Source: Siphonodentalium dalli (lineage: Eukaryota; Mollusca; Scaphopoda; Gadilida; Siphonodentaliidae). Taken from it: 64,000 nt of DNA. Positions 44,991 through 59,900 of this stretch are shown piece after piece. The stretch covers positions 227,670,961-227,734,960 of the forward strand of contig CP136066.1 in NCBI GenBank assembly GCA_032622095.1. Reading direction: 5' to 3'. A program made the position numbers and the translations under genes. Under the pieces are notes generated by a model, which made no database searches, was not told where the DNA came from, and saw nothing but the letters and a program-made list of their open reading frames with translations. The first letter of the stretch is position 1, and every line of letters starts with the position of its first letter.

Positions 44991-47900
44991 CGCCCAATTT
45001 TAGCGCACGCTGTACCAAAAAGTGTACCAAAAAGTGCCACGCCCACCTATAGCGCACACTGTACAAAAAAGTGTACCAAAAAGTGCCACGCCCACCTTTC
45101 AGCGCACACTGTACCAGAAAGTTTACCAAAAGTACCACGCCCACTTTCAGCGCACACTGTGCCAGAAAGTGTACCAAAAAGTGTACCAAAAAGTACCACG
45201 CCCACTTTCAGCGCACACTGTACCAGAAAGTGTACCAAAACGTGTACCAAAAAGTGCCACGCCCACTTTCAGCGCACACTGTACCAGAAAGTGTACCAAA
45301 AAGTGTACCAAAAAGTGTATCAAAAAGTACCACGCCCACCTTTAGCGCACACTGTACCAGAAAGTGTACCAAAAAGTGTACCAAAAAGTGCCACGCCCAC
45401 CTTTAGCGCACACTGTACCAGAAAGTGTACCAAAAAGTGTACCAAAAAGTGTACCAACAAGTACCACGCCCACTTTCAGCGCACACTGTACCAAAAAGTG
45501 TACCAAAAAGTGTACCAAAAAGTGCCACGCCCACTTTCAGCGCACACTGTACCAGAAAGTGTACCAGAAAGTGTACCAAAAAGTGTACCAAAAAGTACCA
45601 CGCCCACTTTCAGCGCACACTGTACCAGAGAGTGTACCAAAAAGTGAACCAAAAAGTGTACCAAAAAGTGCCACGCCCACTGTCAGCGCACACTGTACCA
45701 AAAAGTGTACTAAAAAGTGTACCAAAAAGTGCCACGCCCACTTTCAGCGCACACTGTACCAAAAAGTGTACTAAAAAGTGTACCAAAAAGTGCCACGCCC
45801 ACTTTCAGCGCACACTGTACCAAAAAGTGTACCAAAAAGTGTACCAAAAAGTGTACCAACAAGTACCACGCCCACTTTCAGCGCACACTGTACCAGAAAG
45901 TGTACCAAAAAGTGTACCAAAAAGTACCACGCCCACCTTTAGCGCACTCTGTACCAGAAAGTGTACCAAAAAGTGTACCAAAAAGTGTACCAACAAGTAC
46001 CACGCCCACTTTCAGCGCACACTGTACCAAAAAGTGTACCAAAAAGTGTACCAAAAAGTGCCACGCCCACTTTCAGCGCACACTGTACCAAAAAGTGTAC
46101 TAAAAAGTGTACCAAAAAGTGTACCAAAATATGCCACGCCCACTTTCAGAGCACACTGTACCAGAAAGTGTACCAAAAAGTGTACCAAAAAGTGTACCAA
46201 AAAGTGCCACGCCCACTTTCAGCGCACACTGTACCAGAAAGTGTACCAAAAAGTGTACCAAAAAGTGCCACGCCCACCTTAAGCGCACACTGTACCAGAA
46301 AGTGTACCAAAAAGTGTACCAAAAAGTGTACCAACAAGTACCACGCCCACTTTCAGCGCACACTGTACCAAAAAGTGTACCAAAAAGTGTACCAAAAAGT
46401 GTACCAAAAAGTGCCACGCCCACTTTCAGCGCATACTGTACCAGAAAGTGTACCAGAAAGTGTACCAAAAAGTGTACCTAAAAGTGTACCAAAAAGTGCC
46501 ACGCCCACTTTCAGCGCACACTGTACCAAAAAGTGTACTAAAAAGTGTACCAAAAAGTGTACCAAAATATGCCACGCCTACTTTCAGAGCACACTGTACC
46601 AGAAAGTGTACCAAAAAGTGTACCAAAAGTGCCACGCCCTTTCAGCGCACACTGTACCAGAAAGTGTACCAAAAAGTGTACCAAAAAGTGTACCAAAAAG
46701 TACCACGCCCACCTTTAGCGCACACTGTACCAGAAAGTGTACCAACAAGTGTACCAAAAAGTGTACCAACAAGTACCACGCCCACTTTCAGCGCACACTG
46801 TACCAAAAAGTGTACCAAAAAGTGTACCAAAAAGTGCCACGCCCACTTTCAGCGCACACTGTACCAGAAAGTGTACCAGAAAGTGTACCAAAAAGTGTAC
46901 CAAAAAGTACCACGCCCACTTTCAGCGCACACTGTACCAAAAAGTGTACTAAAAAGTGTACCAAAAAGTGTACCAAAAAGTGCCACGCCCACTTTCAGCG
47001 CACACTGTACCAGAAAGTGTACCAAAAAGTGTACCAAAAAGTACCACGCCCACTTTCAGCGCACACTGTACCAGAAAGTGTACCAAAAAGTGTACCAAAA
47101 AGTGTACCAAAAAGTGCCACGCCCACTGTCAGCGCACACTGTACCAAAAAGTGTACTAAAAAGTGTACCAAAAAGTGCCACGCCCACTTTCAGCGCACAC
47201 TGTACCAAAAAGTGTACTAAAAAGTGTACCAAAAAGTGCCACGCCCACTTTCAGCGCACACTGTACCAAAAAGTGTACCAAAAAGTGTACCAAAAAGTGT
47301 ACCAACAAGTACCACGCCCACTTTCAGCGCACACTGTACCAGAAAGTGTACCAAAAAGTGTACCAAAAAGTACCACGCCCACCTTTAGCGCACACTGTAC
47401 CAGAAAGTGTACCAAAAAGTGTACCAAAAAGTGTACCAACAAGTACCACGCCCACTTTCAGCGCACACTGTACCAAAAAGTGTACCAAAAAGTGCCACGC
47501 CCACTTTCAGCGCACACTGTACCAAAAAGTGTACTAAAAAGTGTACCAAAAAGTGTACCAAAATATGCCACGCCCACTTTCAGAGCACACTGTACCAGAA
47601 AGTGTACCAAAAAGTGTACCAAAAAGTGTACCAAAAAGTGCCACGCCCACTTTCAGCGCACACTGTACCAGAAAGTGTACCAAAAAGTGTACCAAAAAGT
47701 GCCACGCCCACCTTTAGCGCACACTGTACCAGAAAGTGTACCAAAAAGTGTACCAAAAAGTGTACCAACAAGTACCACGCCCACTTTCAGCGCACACTGT
47801 ACCAAAAAGTGTACCAAAAAGTGTACCAAAAAGTGTACCAAAAAGTGTACCAAAAAGTGCCACGCCCACTTTCAGTGCATACTGTACCAGAAAGTGTACC

Positions 47901-50900
47901 AGAAAGTGTACCAAAAAGTGTACCTAAAAGTGTACCAAAAAGTGCCACGCCCACTTTCAGCGCACACTGTACCAAAAAGTGCACTAAAAAGTGTACCAAA
48001 AAGTGTACCAAAATATGCCACGCCCACTTTCAGAGCACACTGTACCAGAAAGTGTACCAAAAAGTGTACCAAAAGTGCCACGCCCTTTCAGCGCACACTG
48101 TACCAGAAAGTGTACCAAAAAGTGTACCAAAAAGTGTACCAAAAAGTACCACGCCCACCTTTAGCGCACACTGTACCAGAAAGTGTACCAAAAAGTGTAC
48201 CAAAAAGTGTACCAACAAGTACCACGCCCACTTTCAGCGCACACTGTACCAAAAAGTGTACCAAAAAGTGTACCAAAAAGTGCCACGCCCACTTTCAGCG
48301 CACACTGTACCAGAAAGTGTACCAGAAAGTGTACCAAAAAGTGTACCAAAAAGTACCACGCCCACTTTCAGCGCACACTGTACCAAAAAGTGTACTAAAA
48401 AGTGTACCAAAAAGTGTACCAAAATATGCCACGCCCACTTTCAGAGCACACTGTACCAGAAAGTGTACCAAAAAGTGTACCAAAAGTGCCACGCCCTTTC
48501 AGCGCACACTGTACCAGAAAGTGTACCAAAAAGTGTACCAAAAAGTGTACCAAAAAGTGCCACGCCCACCTTTAGCGCACACTGTACCAGAAAGTGTACC
48601 AAAAAGTGTACCAAAAAGTGTACCAAAAAGTACCACGCCCACCTTTAGCGCACACTGTACCAGAAAGTGTACCAAAAAGTGTACCAAAAAGTGTACCAAC
48701 AAGTACCACGCCCACTTTCAGCGCACACTGTACCAAAAAGTGTACCAAAAAGTGTACCAAAAAGTGCCACGCCCACTTTCAGCGCACACTGTACCAAAAA
48801 GTGTACTAAAAAGTGTACCAAAAAGTGTACCAAAATATGCCACGCCCACTTTCAGAGCACACTGTACCAGAAAGTGTACCAAAAAGTGTACCAAAAAGTG
48901 CCACGCCCACTTTCAGCGCACACTGTACCAGAAAGTGTACCAAAAAGTGTACCAAAAAGTGCCACGCCCACCTTTAGCGCACACTGTACCAGAAAGTGTA
49001 CCAAAAAGTGTACCAAAAAGTGTACCAACAAGTACCACGCCCACTTTCAGCGCACACTGTACCAAAAAGTGTACCAAAAAGTGTACCAAAAAGTGTACCA
49101 AAAAGTGTACCAAAAAGTGCCACGCCCACTTTCAGTGCATACTGTACCAGAAAGTGTACCAGAAAGTGTACCAAAAAGTGTACCTAAAAGTGTACCAAAA
49201 AGTGCCACGCCCACTTTCAGCGCACACTGTACCAAAAAGTGCACTAAAAAGTGTACCAAAAAGTGTACCAAAATATGCCACGCCCACTTTCAGAGCACAC
49301 TGTACCAGAAAGTGTACCAAAAAGTGTACCAAAAGTGCCACGCCCTTTCAGCGCACACTGTACCAGAAAGTGTACCAGAAAGTGTACCAAAAAGTGTACC
49401 AAAAAGTACCACGCCCACCTTTAGCGCACACTGTACCAGAAAGTGTACCAAAAAGTGTACCAAAAAGTGTACCAACAAGTACCACGCCCACTTTCAGCGC
49501 ACACTGTACCAAAAAGTGTACCAAAAAGTGTACCAAAAAGTGCCACGCCCACTTTCAGCGCACACTGTACCAAAAAGTGTACTAAAAAGTGTACCAAAAA
49601 GTGTACCAAAATATGCCACGCCCACTTTCAGAGCACACTGTACCAGAAAGTGTACCAAAAAGTGTACCAAAAAGTGTACCAAAAAGTGCCACGCCCACTT
49701 TCAGCGCACACTGTACCAGAAAGTGTACCAAAAAGTGTACCAAAAAGTGCCACGCCCACCTTTAGCGCACACTGTACCAGAAAGTGTACCAAAAAGTGTA
49801 CCAAAAAGTGTACCAACAAGTACCACGCCCACTTTCAGCGCACACTGTACCAAAAAGTGTACCAAAAAGTGTACCAAAAAGTGTACCAAAAAGTGTACCA
49901 AAAAGTGTACCAAAAAGTGCCACGCCCACTTTCAGTGCATACTGTACCAGAAAGTGTACCAGAAAGTGTACCAAAAAGTGTACCAAAAAGTGTACCAAAA
50001 AGTACCACGCCCACTTTCAGCGCACACTGTACCAAAAAGTGTACTAAAAAGTGTACCAAAAAGTGTACCAAAATATGCCACGCCCACTTTCAGAGCACAC
50101 TGTACCAGAAAGTGTACCAAAAAGTGTACCAAAAGTGCCACGCCCTTTCAGCGCACACTGTACCAGAAAGTGTACCAAAAAGTGTACCAAAAAGTGTACC
50201 AAAAAGTGCCACGCCCACCTTTAGCGCACACTGTACCAGAAAGTGTACCAAAAAGTGGACCAAAAAGTGTACCAACAAGTACCACGCCCACTTTCAGCGC
50301 ACACTGTACCAAAAAGTTTACCAAAAAGTGTACCAAAACGTGCCACGCCCACTTTCAGCGCACACTGTACCAGAAAGTGTTCCAGAAAGTGTACCAAAAA
50401 GTGTACCAAAAAGTAACACGCCCACTTTCAGCGCACACTGTACCAGAAAGTGTACCAAAAAGTGTACCAAAAAGTGCCACGCCCACCTTTAGCGCACACT
50501 GTACCAGAAAGTGTACCAAAAAGTGTACCAAAAAGTGTACCAACAAGTACCACGCCCACTTTCAGCGCACACTGTACCAAAAAGTGTACCAAAAAGTGTA
50601 CCAAAAAGTGCCACGCCCACTTTCAGCGCACACTGTACCAGAAAGTGTACCAGAAAGTGTACCAAAAAGTGTACCAAAAAGTACCACGCCCACTTTCAGC
50701 GCACACTGTACCAGAGAGTGTACCAAAAAGTGAACCAAAAAGTGTACCAAAAAGTGCCACGCCCACTGTCAGCGAACACTGTACCAAAAAGTGTACTAAA
50801 AAGTGTACCAAAAAGTGCCACGCCCACTTTCAGCGCACACTGTACCAAAAAGTGTACTAAAAAGTGTACCAAAAAGTGCCACGCCCACTTTCAGCGCACA

Positions 50901-53900
50901 CTGTACCAAAAAGTGTACCAAAAAGTGTACCAAAAAGTGTACCAAAAAGTGCCACGCCCACCTTTAGCGCACACTGTACCAGAAAGTGTACCAAAAAGTG
51001 TACCAAAAAGTGTACCAACAAGTACCACGCCCACTTTCAGCGCACACTGTACCAAAAAGTGTACCAAAAAGTGTACCAAAAAGTGTACCAAAAAGTGTAC
51101 CAAAAAGTGCCACGCCCACTTTCAGTGCATACTGTACCAAAAAGTGTACCAGAAAGTGTACCAAAAAGTGTACCTAAAAGTGTACCAAAAAGTGCCACGC
51201 CCACTTTCAGCGCACACTGTACCAAAAAGTGCACTAAAAAGTGTACCAAAAAGTGTACCAAAATATGCCACGCCCACTTTCAGAGCACACTGTACCAGAA
51301 AGTGTACCAAAAAGTGTACCAAAAGTGCCACGCCCTTTCAGCGCACACTGTACCAGAAAGTGTACCAAAAAGTGTACCAAAAAGTGTACCAAAAAGTACC
51401 ACGCCCACCTTTAGCGCACACTGTACCAGAAAGTGTACCAAAAAGTGTACCAAAAAGTGTACCAACAAGTACCACGCCCACTTTCAGCGCACACTGTACC
51501 AAAAAGTGTACCAAAAAGTGTACCAAAAAGTGCCACGCCCACTTTCAGCGCACACTGTACCAGAAAGTGTACCAGAAAGTGTACCAGAAAGTGTACCAAA
51601 AAGTGTACCAAAAAGTACCACGCCCACTTTCAGCGCACACTGTACCAAAAAGTGTACTAAAAAGTGTACCAAAAAGTGTACCAAAATATGCCACGCCCAC
51701 TTTCAGAGCACACTGTACCAGAAAGTGTACCAAAAAGTGTACCAAAAGTGCCACGCCCTTTCAGCGCACACTGTACCAGAAAGTGTACCAAAAAGTGTAC
51801 CAAAAAGTGTACCAAAAAGTGCCACGCCCACCTTTAGCGCACACTGTACCAGAAAGTGTACCAAAAAGTGTACCAAAAAGTGTACCAAAAAGTACCACGC
51901 CCACCTTTAGCGCACACTGTACCAGAAAGTGTACCAAAAAGTGTACCAAAAAGTGTACCAACAAGTACCACGCCCACTTTCAGCGCACACTGTACCAAAA
52001 AGTGTACCAAAAAGTGCCACGCCCACTTTCAGCGCACACTGTACCAAAAAGTGTACTAAAAAGTGTACCAAAAAGTGTACCAAAATATGCCACGCCCACT
52101 TTCAGAGCACACTGTACCAGAAAGTGTACCAAAAAGTGTACCAAAAAGTGCCACGCCCACTTTCAGCGCACACTGTACCAGAAAGTGTACCAAAAAGTGT
52201 ACCAAAAAGTGCCACGCCCACCTTTAGCGCACACTGTACCAGAAAGTGTACCAAAAAGTGTACCAAAAAGTGTACCAACAAGTACCACGCCCACTTTCAG
52301 CGCACACTGTACCAAAAAGTGTACCAAAAAGTGTACCAAAAAGTGTACCAAAAAGTGTACCAAAAAGTGCCACGCCCACTTTCAGTGCATACTGTACCAG
52401 AAAGTGTACCAGAAAGTGTACCAAAAAGTGTACCTAAAAGTGTACCAAAAAGTGCCACGCCCACTTTCAGCGCACACTGTACCAAAAAGTGCACTAAAAA
52501 GTGTACCAAAAAGTGTACCAAAATATGCCACGCCCACTTTCAGAGCACACTGTACCAGAAAGTGTACCAAAAAGTGTACCAAAAGTGCCACGCCCTTTCA
52601 GCGCACACTGTACCAGAAAGTGTACCAAAAAGTGTACCAAAAAGTACCACGCCCACCTTTAGCGCACACTGTACCAGAAAGTGTACCAAAAAGTGTACCA
52701 AAAAGTGTACCAACAAGTACCACGCCCACTTTCAGCGCACACTGTACCAAAAAGTGTACCAAAAAGTGTACCAAAAAGTGCCACGCCCACTTTCAGCGCA
52801 CACTGTACCAAAAAGTGTACTAAAAAGTGTACCAAAAAGTGTACCAAAATATGCCACGCCCACTTTCAGAGCACACTGTACCAGAAAGTGTACCAAAAAG
52901 TGTACCAAAAAGTGTACCAAAAAGTGCCACGCCCACTTTCAGCGCACACTGTACCAGAAAGTGTACCAAAAAGTGTACCAAAAAGTGCCACGCCCACCTT
53001 TAGCGCACACTGTACCAGAAAGTGTACCAAAAAGTGTACCAAAAAGTGTACCAACAAGTACCACGCCCACTTTCAGCGCACACTGTACCAAAAAGTGTAC
53101 CAAAAAGTGTACCAAAAAGTGTACCAAAAAGTGTACCAAAAAGTGCCACGCCCACTTTCAGTGCATACTGTACCAGAAAGTGTACCAGAAAGTGTACCAA
53201 AAAGTGTACCTAAAAGTGTACCAAAAAGTACCACGCCCACTTTCAGCGCACACTGTACCAAAAAGTGTACTAAAAAGTGTACCAAAAAGTGTACCAAAAT
53301 ATGCCACGCCCACTTTCAGAGCACACTGTACCAGAAAGTGTACCAAAAAGTGTACCAAAAGTGCCACGCCCTTTCAGCGCACACTGTACCAGAAAGTGTA
53401 CCAAAAAGTGTACCAAAAAGTGTACCAAAAAGTGCCACGCCCACCTTTAGCGCACACTGTACCAGAAAGTGTACCAAAAAGTGGACCAAAAAGTGTACCA
53501 ACAAGTACCACGCCCACTTTCAGCGCACACTGTACCAAAAAGTGTACCAAAAAGTGTACCAAAACGTGCCACGCCCACTTTCAGCGCACACTGTACCAGA
53601 AAGTGTACCAGAAAGTGTACCAAAAAGTGTACCAAAAAGTAACACGCCCACTTTCAGCGCACACTGTACCAGAAAGTGTACCAAAAAGTGTACCAAAAAG
53701 TGCCACGCCCACCTTTAGCGCACACTGTACCAGAAAGTGTACCAAAAAGTGTACCAAAAAGTGTACCAACAAGTACCACGCCCACTTTCAGCGCACACTG
53801 TACCAAAAAGTGTACCAAAAAGTGTACCAAAAAGTGCCACGCCCACTTTCAGCGCACACTGTACCAGAAAGTGTACCAGAAAGTGAACCAAAAAGTGTAC

Positions 53901-56900
53901 CAAAAAGTGCCACGCCCACTGTCAGCGAACACTGTACCAAAAAGTGTACTAAAAAGTGTACCAAAAAGTGCCACGCCCACTTTCAGCGCACACTGTACCA
54001 AAAAGTGTACTAAAAAGTGTACCAAAAAGTGCCACGCCCACTTTCAGCGCACACTGTACCAAAAAGTGTACCAAAAAGTGTACCAAAAAGTGTACCAACA
54101 AGTACCACGCCCACTTTCAGCGCACACTGTACCAGAAAGTGTACCAAAAAGTGTACCAAAAAGTACCACGCCCACCTTTAGCGCACTCTGTACCAGAAAG
54201 TGTACCAAAAAGTGTACCAAAAAGTGTACCAACAAGTACCACGCCCACTTTCAGCGCACACTGTACCAAAAAGTGTACCAAAAAGTGTACCAAAAAGTGC
54301 CACGCCCACTTTCAGCGCACACTGTACCAAAAAGTGTACTAAAAAGTGTACCAAAAAGTGTACCAAAATATGCCACGCCCACTTTCAGAGCACACTGTAC
54401 CAGAAAGTGTACCAAAAAGTGTACCAAAAAGTGTACCAAAAAGTGCCACGCCCACTTTCAGCGCACACTGTACCAGAAAGTGTACCAAAAAGTGTACCAA
54501 AAAGTGCCACGCCCACCTTAAGCGCACACTGTACCAGAAAGTGTACCAAAAAGTGTACCAAAAAGTGTACCATCAAGTACCACGCCCACTTTCAGCGCAC
54601 ACTGTACCAAAAAGTGTACCAAAAAGTGTACCAAAAAGTGTACCAAAAAGTGCCACGCCCACTTTCAGCGCATACTGTACCAGAAAGTGTACCAGAAAGT
54701 GTACCAAAAAGTGTACCTAAAAGTGTACCAAAAAGTGCCACGCCCACTTTCAGCGCACACTGTACCAAAAAGTGTACTAAAAAGTGTACCAAAAAGTGTA
54801 CCAAAATATGCCACGCCCACTTTCAGAGCACACTGTACCAGAAAGTGTACCAAAAAGTGTACCAAAAGTGCCACGCCCTTTCAGCGCACACTGTACCAGA
54901 AAGTGTACCAAAAAGTGTACCAAAAAGTGTACCAAAAAGTACCACGCCCACCTTTAGCGCACACTGTACCAGAAAGTGTACCAACAAGTGTACCAAAAAG
55001 TGTACCAACAAGTACCACGCCCACTTTCAGCGCACACTGCACCAAAAAGTGTACCAAAAAGTGTACCAAAAAGTGCCACGCCCACTTTCAGCGCACACTG
55101 TACCAGAAAGTGTACCAGAAAGTGTACCAAAAAGTGTACCAAAAAGTACCACGCCCACTTTCAGCGCACACTGTACCAAAAAGTGTACTAAAAAGTGTAC
55201 CAAAAAGTGTACCAAAATATGCCACGCCCACTTTCAGAGCACACTGTACCAGAAAGTGTACCAAAAAGTGTACCAAAAGTGCCACGCCCTTTCAGCGCAC
55301 ACTGTACCAGAAAGTGTACCAAAAAGTGTACCAAAAAGTGTACCAAAAAGTGCCACGCCCACCTTTAGCGCACACTGTACCAGAAAGTGTACCAAAAAGT
55401 GTACCAAAAAGTGTACCAACAAGTACCACGCCCACTTTCAGCGCACACTGTACCAAAAAGTGTACCAAAAAGTGTACCAAAAAGTGCCACGCCCACTTTC
55501 AGCGCACACTGTACCAGAAAGTGTACCAGAAAGTGTACCAAAAAGTGTACCAAAAAGTACCACGCCCACTTTCAGCGCACACTGTACCAAAAAGTGTACT
55601 AAAAAGTGTACCAAAAAGTGTACCAAAAAGTGCCACGCCCACTTTCAGCGCACACTGTACCAGAAAGTGTACCAAAAAGTGTACCAAAAAGTACCACGCC
55701 CACTTTCAGCGCACACTGTACCAGAAAGTGTACCAAAAAGTGTACCAAAAAGTGTACCAAAAAGTGCCACGCCCACTGTCAGCGCACACTGTACCAAAAA
55801 GTGTACTAAAAAGTGTACCAAAAAGTGCCACGCCCACTTTCAGCGCACCCTGTACCAAAAAGTGTACTAAAAAGTGTACCAAAAAGTGCCACGCCCACTT
55901 TCAGCGCACACTGTACCAAAAAGTGTACCAAAAAGTGTACCAAAAAGTGTACCAACAAGTACCACGCCCACTTTCAGCGCACACTGTACCAGAAAGTGTA
56001 CCAAAAAGTGTACCAAAAAGTACCACGCCCACCTTTAGCGCACACTGTACCAGAAAGTGTACCAAAAAGTGCCACGCCCACCTTAAGCGCACACTGTACC
56101 AGAAAGTGTACCAAAAAGTGTACCAAAAAGTGTACCAACAAGTACCACGCCCACTTTCAGCGCACACTGTACCAAAAAGTGTACCAAAAAGTGTACCAAA
56201 AAGTGTACCAAAAAGTGCCACGCCCACTTTCAGCGCATACTGTACCAGAAAGTGTACCAGAAAGTGTACCAAAAAGTGTACCTAAAAGTGTACCAAAAAG
56301 TGCCACGCCCACTTTCAGCGCACACTGTACCAAAAAGTGTACTAAAAAGTGTACCAAAAAGTGTACCAAAATATGCCACGCCCACTTTCAGAGCACACTG
56401 TACCAGAAAGTGTACCAAAAAGTGTACCAAAAGTGCCACGCCCTTTCAGCGCACACTGTACCAGAAAGTGTACCAAAAAGTGTACCAAAAAGTGTACCAA
56501 AAAGTACCACGCCCACCTTTAGCGCACACTGTACCAGAAAGTGTACCAACAAGTGTACCAAAAAGTGTACCAACAAGTACCACGCCCACTTTCAGCGCAC
56601 ACTGTACCAAAAAGTGTACCAAAAAGTGTACCAAAAAGTGCCACGCCCACTTTCAGCGCACACTGTACCAGAAAGTGTACCAGAAAGTGTACCAAAAAGT
56701 GTACCAAAAAGTACCACGCCCACTTTCAGCGCACACTGTACCAAAAAGTGTACTAAAAAGTGTACCAAAAAGTGTACCAAAATATGCCACGCCCACTTTC
56801 AGAGCACACTGTACCAGAAAGTGTACCAAAAAGTGTACCAAAAGTGCCACGCCCTTTCAGCGCACACTGTACCAGAAAGTGTACCAAAAAGTGTACCAAA

Positions 56901-59900
56901 AAGTGTACCAAAAAGTGCCACGCCCACCTTTAGCGCACACTGTACCAGAAAGTGTACCAAAAAGTGTACCAAAAAGTGTACCAACAAGTACCACGCCCAC
57001 TTTCAGCGCACACTGTACCAAAAAGTGTACCAAAAAGTGTACCAAAAAGTGCCACGCCCACTTTCAGCGCACACTGTACCAGAAAGTGTACCAGAAAGTG
57101 TACCAAAAAGTGTACCAAAAAGTACCACGCCCACTTTCAGCGCACACTGTACCAAAAAGTGTACTAAAAAGTGTACCAAAAAGTGTACCAAAAAGTGCCA
57201 CGCCCACTTTCAGCGCACACTGTACCAGAAAGTGTACCAAAAAGTGTACCAAAAAGTACCACGCCCACTTTCAGCGCACACTGTACCAGAAAGTGTACCA
57301 AAAAGTGTACCAAAAAGTGTACCAAAAAGTGCCACGCCCACTGTCAGCGCACACTGTACCAAAAAGTGTACTAAAAAGTGTACCAAAAAGTGCCACGCCC
57401 ACTTTCAGCGCACACTGTACCAAAAAGTGTACTAAAAAGTGTACCAAAAAGTGCCACGCCCACTTTCAGCGCACACTGTACCAAAAAGTGTACCAAAAAG
57501 TGTACCAAAAAGTGTACCAACAAGTACCACGCCCACTTTCAGCGCACACTGTACCAGAAAGTGTACCAAAAAGTGTACCAAAAAGTACCACGCCCACCTT
57601 TAGCGCACACTGTACCAGAAAGTGTACCAAAAAGTGTACCAAAAAGTGTACCAACAAGTACCACGCCCACTTTCAGCGCACACTGTACCAAAAAGTGTAC
57701 CAAAAAGTGCCACGCCCACTTTCAGCGCACACTGTACCAAAAAGTGTACTAAAAAGTGTACCAAAAAGTGTACCAAAATATGCCACGCCCACTTTCAGAG
57801 CACACTGTACCAGAAAGTGTACCAAAAAGTGTACCAAAAAGTGTACCAAAAAGTGCCACGCCCACTTTCAGCGCACACTGTACCAGAAAGTGTACCAAAA
57901 AGTGTACCAAAAAGTGCCACGCCCACCTTTAGCGCACACTGTACCAGAAAGTGTACCAAAAAGTGTACCAAAAAGTGTACCAACAAGTACCACGCCCACT
58001 TTCAGCGCACACTGTACAAAAAAGTGTACCAAAAAGTGTACCAAAAAGTGTACCAAAAAGTGTACCAAAAAGTGCCACGCCCACTTTCAGTGCATACTGT
58101 ACCAGAAAGTGTACCAGAAAGTGTACCAAAAAGTGTACCTAAAAGTGTACCAAAAAGTGCCACGCCCACTTTCAGCGCACACTGTACCAAAAAGTGTACT
58201 AAAAAGTGTACCAAAAAGTGTACCAAAATATGCCACGCCCACTTTCAGAGCACACTGTACCAGAAAGTGTACCAAAAAGTGTACCAAAAGTGCCACGCCC
58301 TTTCAGCGCACACTGTACCAGAAAGTGTACCAAAAAGTGTACCAAAAAGTGTACCAAAAAGTACCACGCCCACCTTTAGCGCACACTGTACCAGAAAGTG
58401 TACCAACAAGTGTACCAAAAAGTGTACCAACAAGTACCACGCCCACTTTCAGCGCACACTGTACCAAAAAGTGTACCAAAAAGTGTACCAAAAAGTGCCA
58501 CGCCCACTTTCAGCGTACACTGTACCAGAAAGTGTACCAGAAAGTGTACCAAAAAGTGTACCAAAAAGTACCACGCCCACTTTCAGCGCACACTGTACCA
58601 AAAAGTGTACTAAAAAGTGTACCAAAAAGTGTACCAAAATATGCCACGCCCACTTTCAGAGCACACTGTACCAGAAAGTGTACCAAAAAGTGTACCAAAA
58701 GTGCCACGCCCTTTCAGCGCACACTGTACCAGAAAGTGTACCAAAAAGTGTACCAAAAAGTGTACCAAAAAGTGCCACGCCCACCTTTAGCGCACACTGT
58801 ACCAGAAAGTGTACCAAAAAGTGGACCAAAAAGTGTACCAACAAGTACCACGCCCACTTTCAGCGCACACTGTACCAAAAAGTGTACCAAAAAGTGTACC
58901 AAAACGTGCCACGCCCACTTTCAGCGCACACTGTACCAGAAAGTGTACCAGAAAGTGTACCAAAAAGTGTACCAAAAAGTAACACGCCCACTTTCAGCGC
59001 ACACTGTAGCAGAAAGTGTACCAGAAAGTGTACCAAAAAGTGTACCAAAAGTGCCACGCCCCTTTCAGCGCACACTGTACCAGAAAGTGTACCAAAAAGT
59101 GTACCAAAAAGTGTACCAAAAAGTGCCACGCCCACCTTTAGCGCACACTGTACCAGAAAGTGTACCAAAAAGTGGACCAAAAAGTGTACCAACAAGTACC
59201 ACGCCCACTTTCAGCGCACACTGTACCAAAAAGTGTACCAAAAAGTGTACCAAAACGTGCCACGCCCACTTTCAGCGCACACTGTACCAGAAAGTGTACC
59301 AGAAAGTGTACCAAAAAGTGTACCAAAAAGTAACACGCCCACTTTCAGCGCACACTGTAGCAGAAAGTGTACCAAAAAGTGTACCAAAAAGTGTACCAAA
59401 AAGTGCCACGCCCACTTTCAGCGCACACTGTACCAAAAAGTGTACTAAAAAGTGTACCAAAAAGTGCCACGCCCACTTTCAGCGCACACTGTACCAAAAA
59501 GTGTACTAAAAAGTGTACCAAAAAGTGCCACGCCCACTTTCAGCGCACACTGTACCAAAAAGTGTACCAAAAAGTGTACCAAAAAGTGTACCAAAAAGTG
59601 TACCAACAAGTACCACGCCCACTTTCAGCGCACACTGTACCAAAAAGTGTACCAAAAAGTGTACCAAAAAGTGCCACGCCCACTTTCAGCGCACACTGTA
59701 CCAGAAAGTGTACCAGAAAGTGTACCAAAAAGTGTACCTAAAAGTGTACCAAAAAGTGCCACGCCCACTTTCAGCGCACACTGTACCAAAAAGTGTACTA
59801 AAAAGTGTACCAAAAGTGCCACGCCCTTTCAGCGCACACTGTACCAGAAAGTGTACCAAAAAGTGTACCAAAAAGTGTACCAAAAAGTGCCACGCCCACC

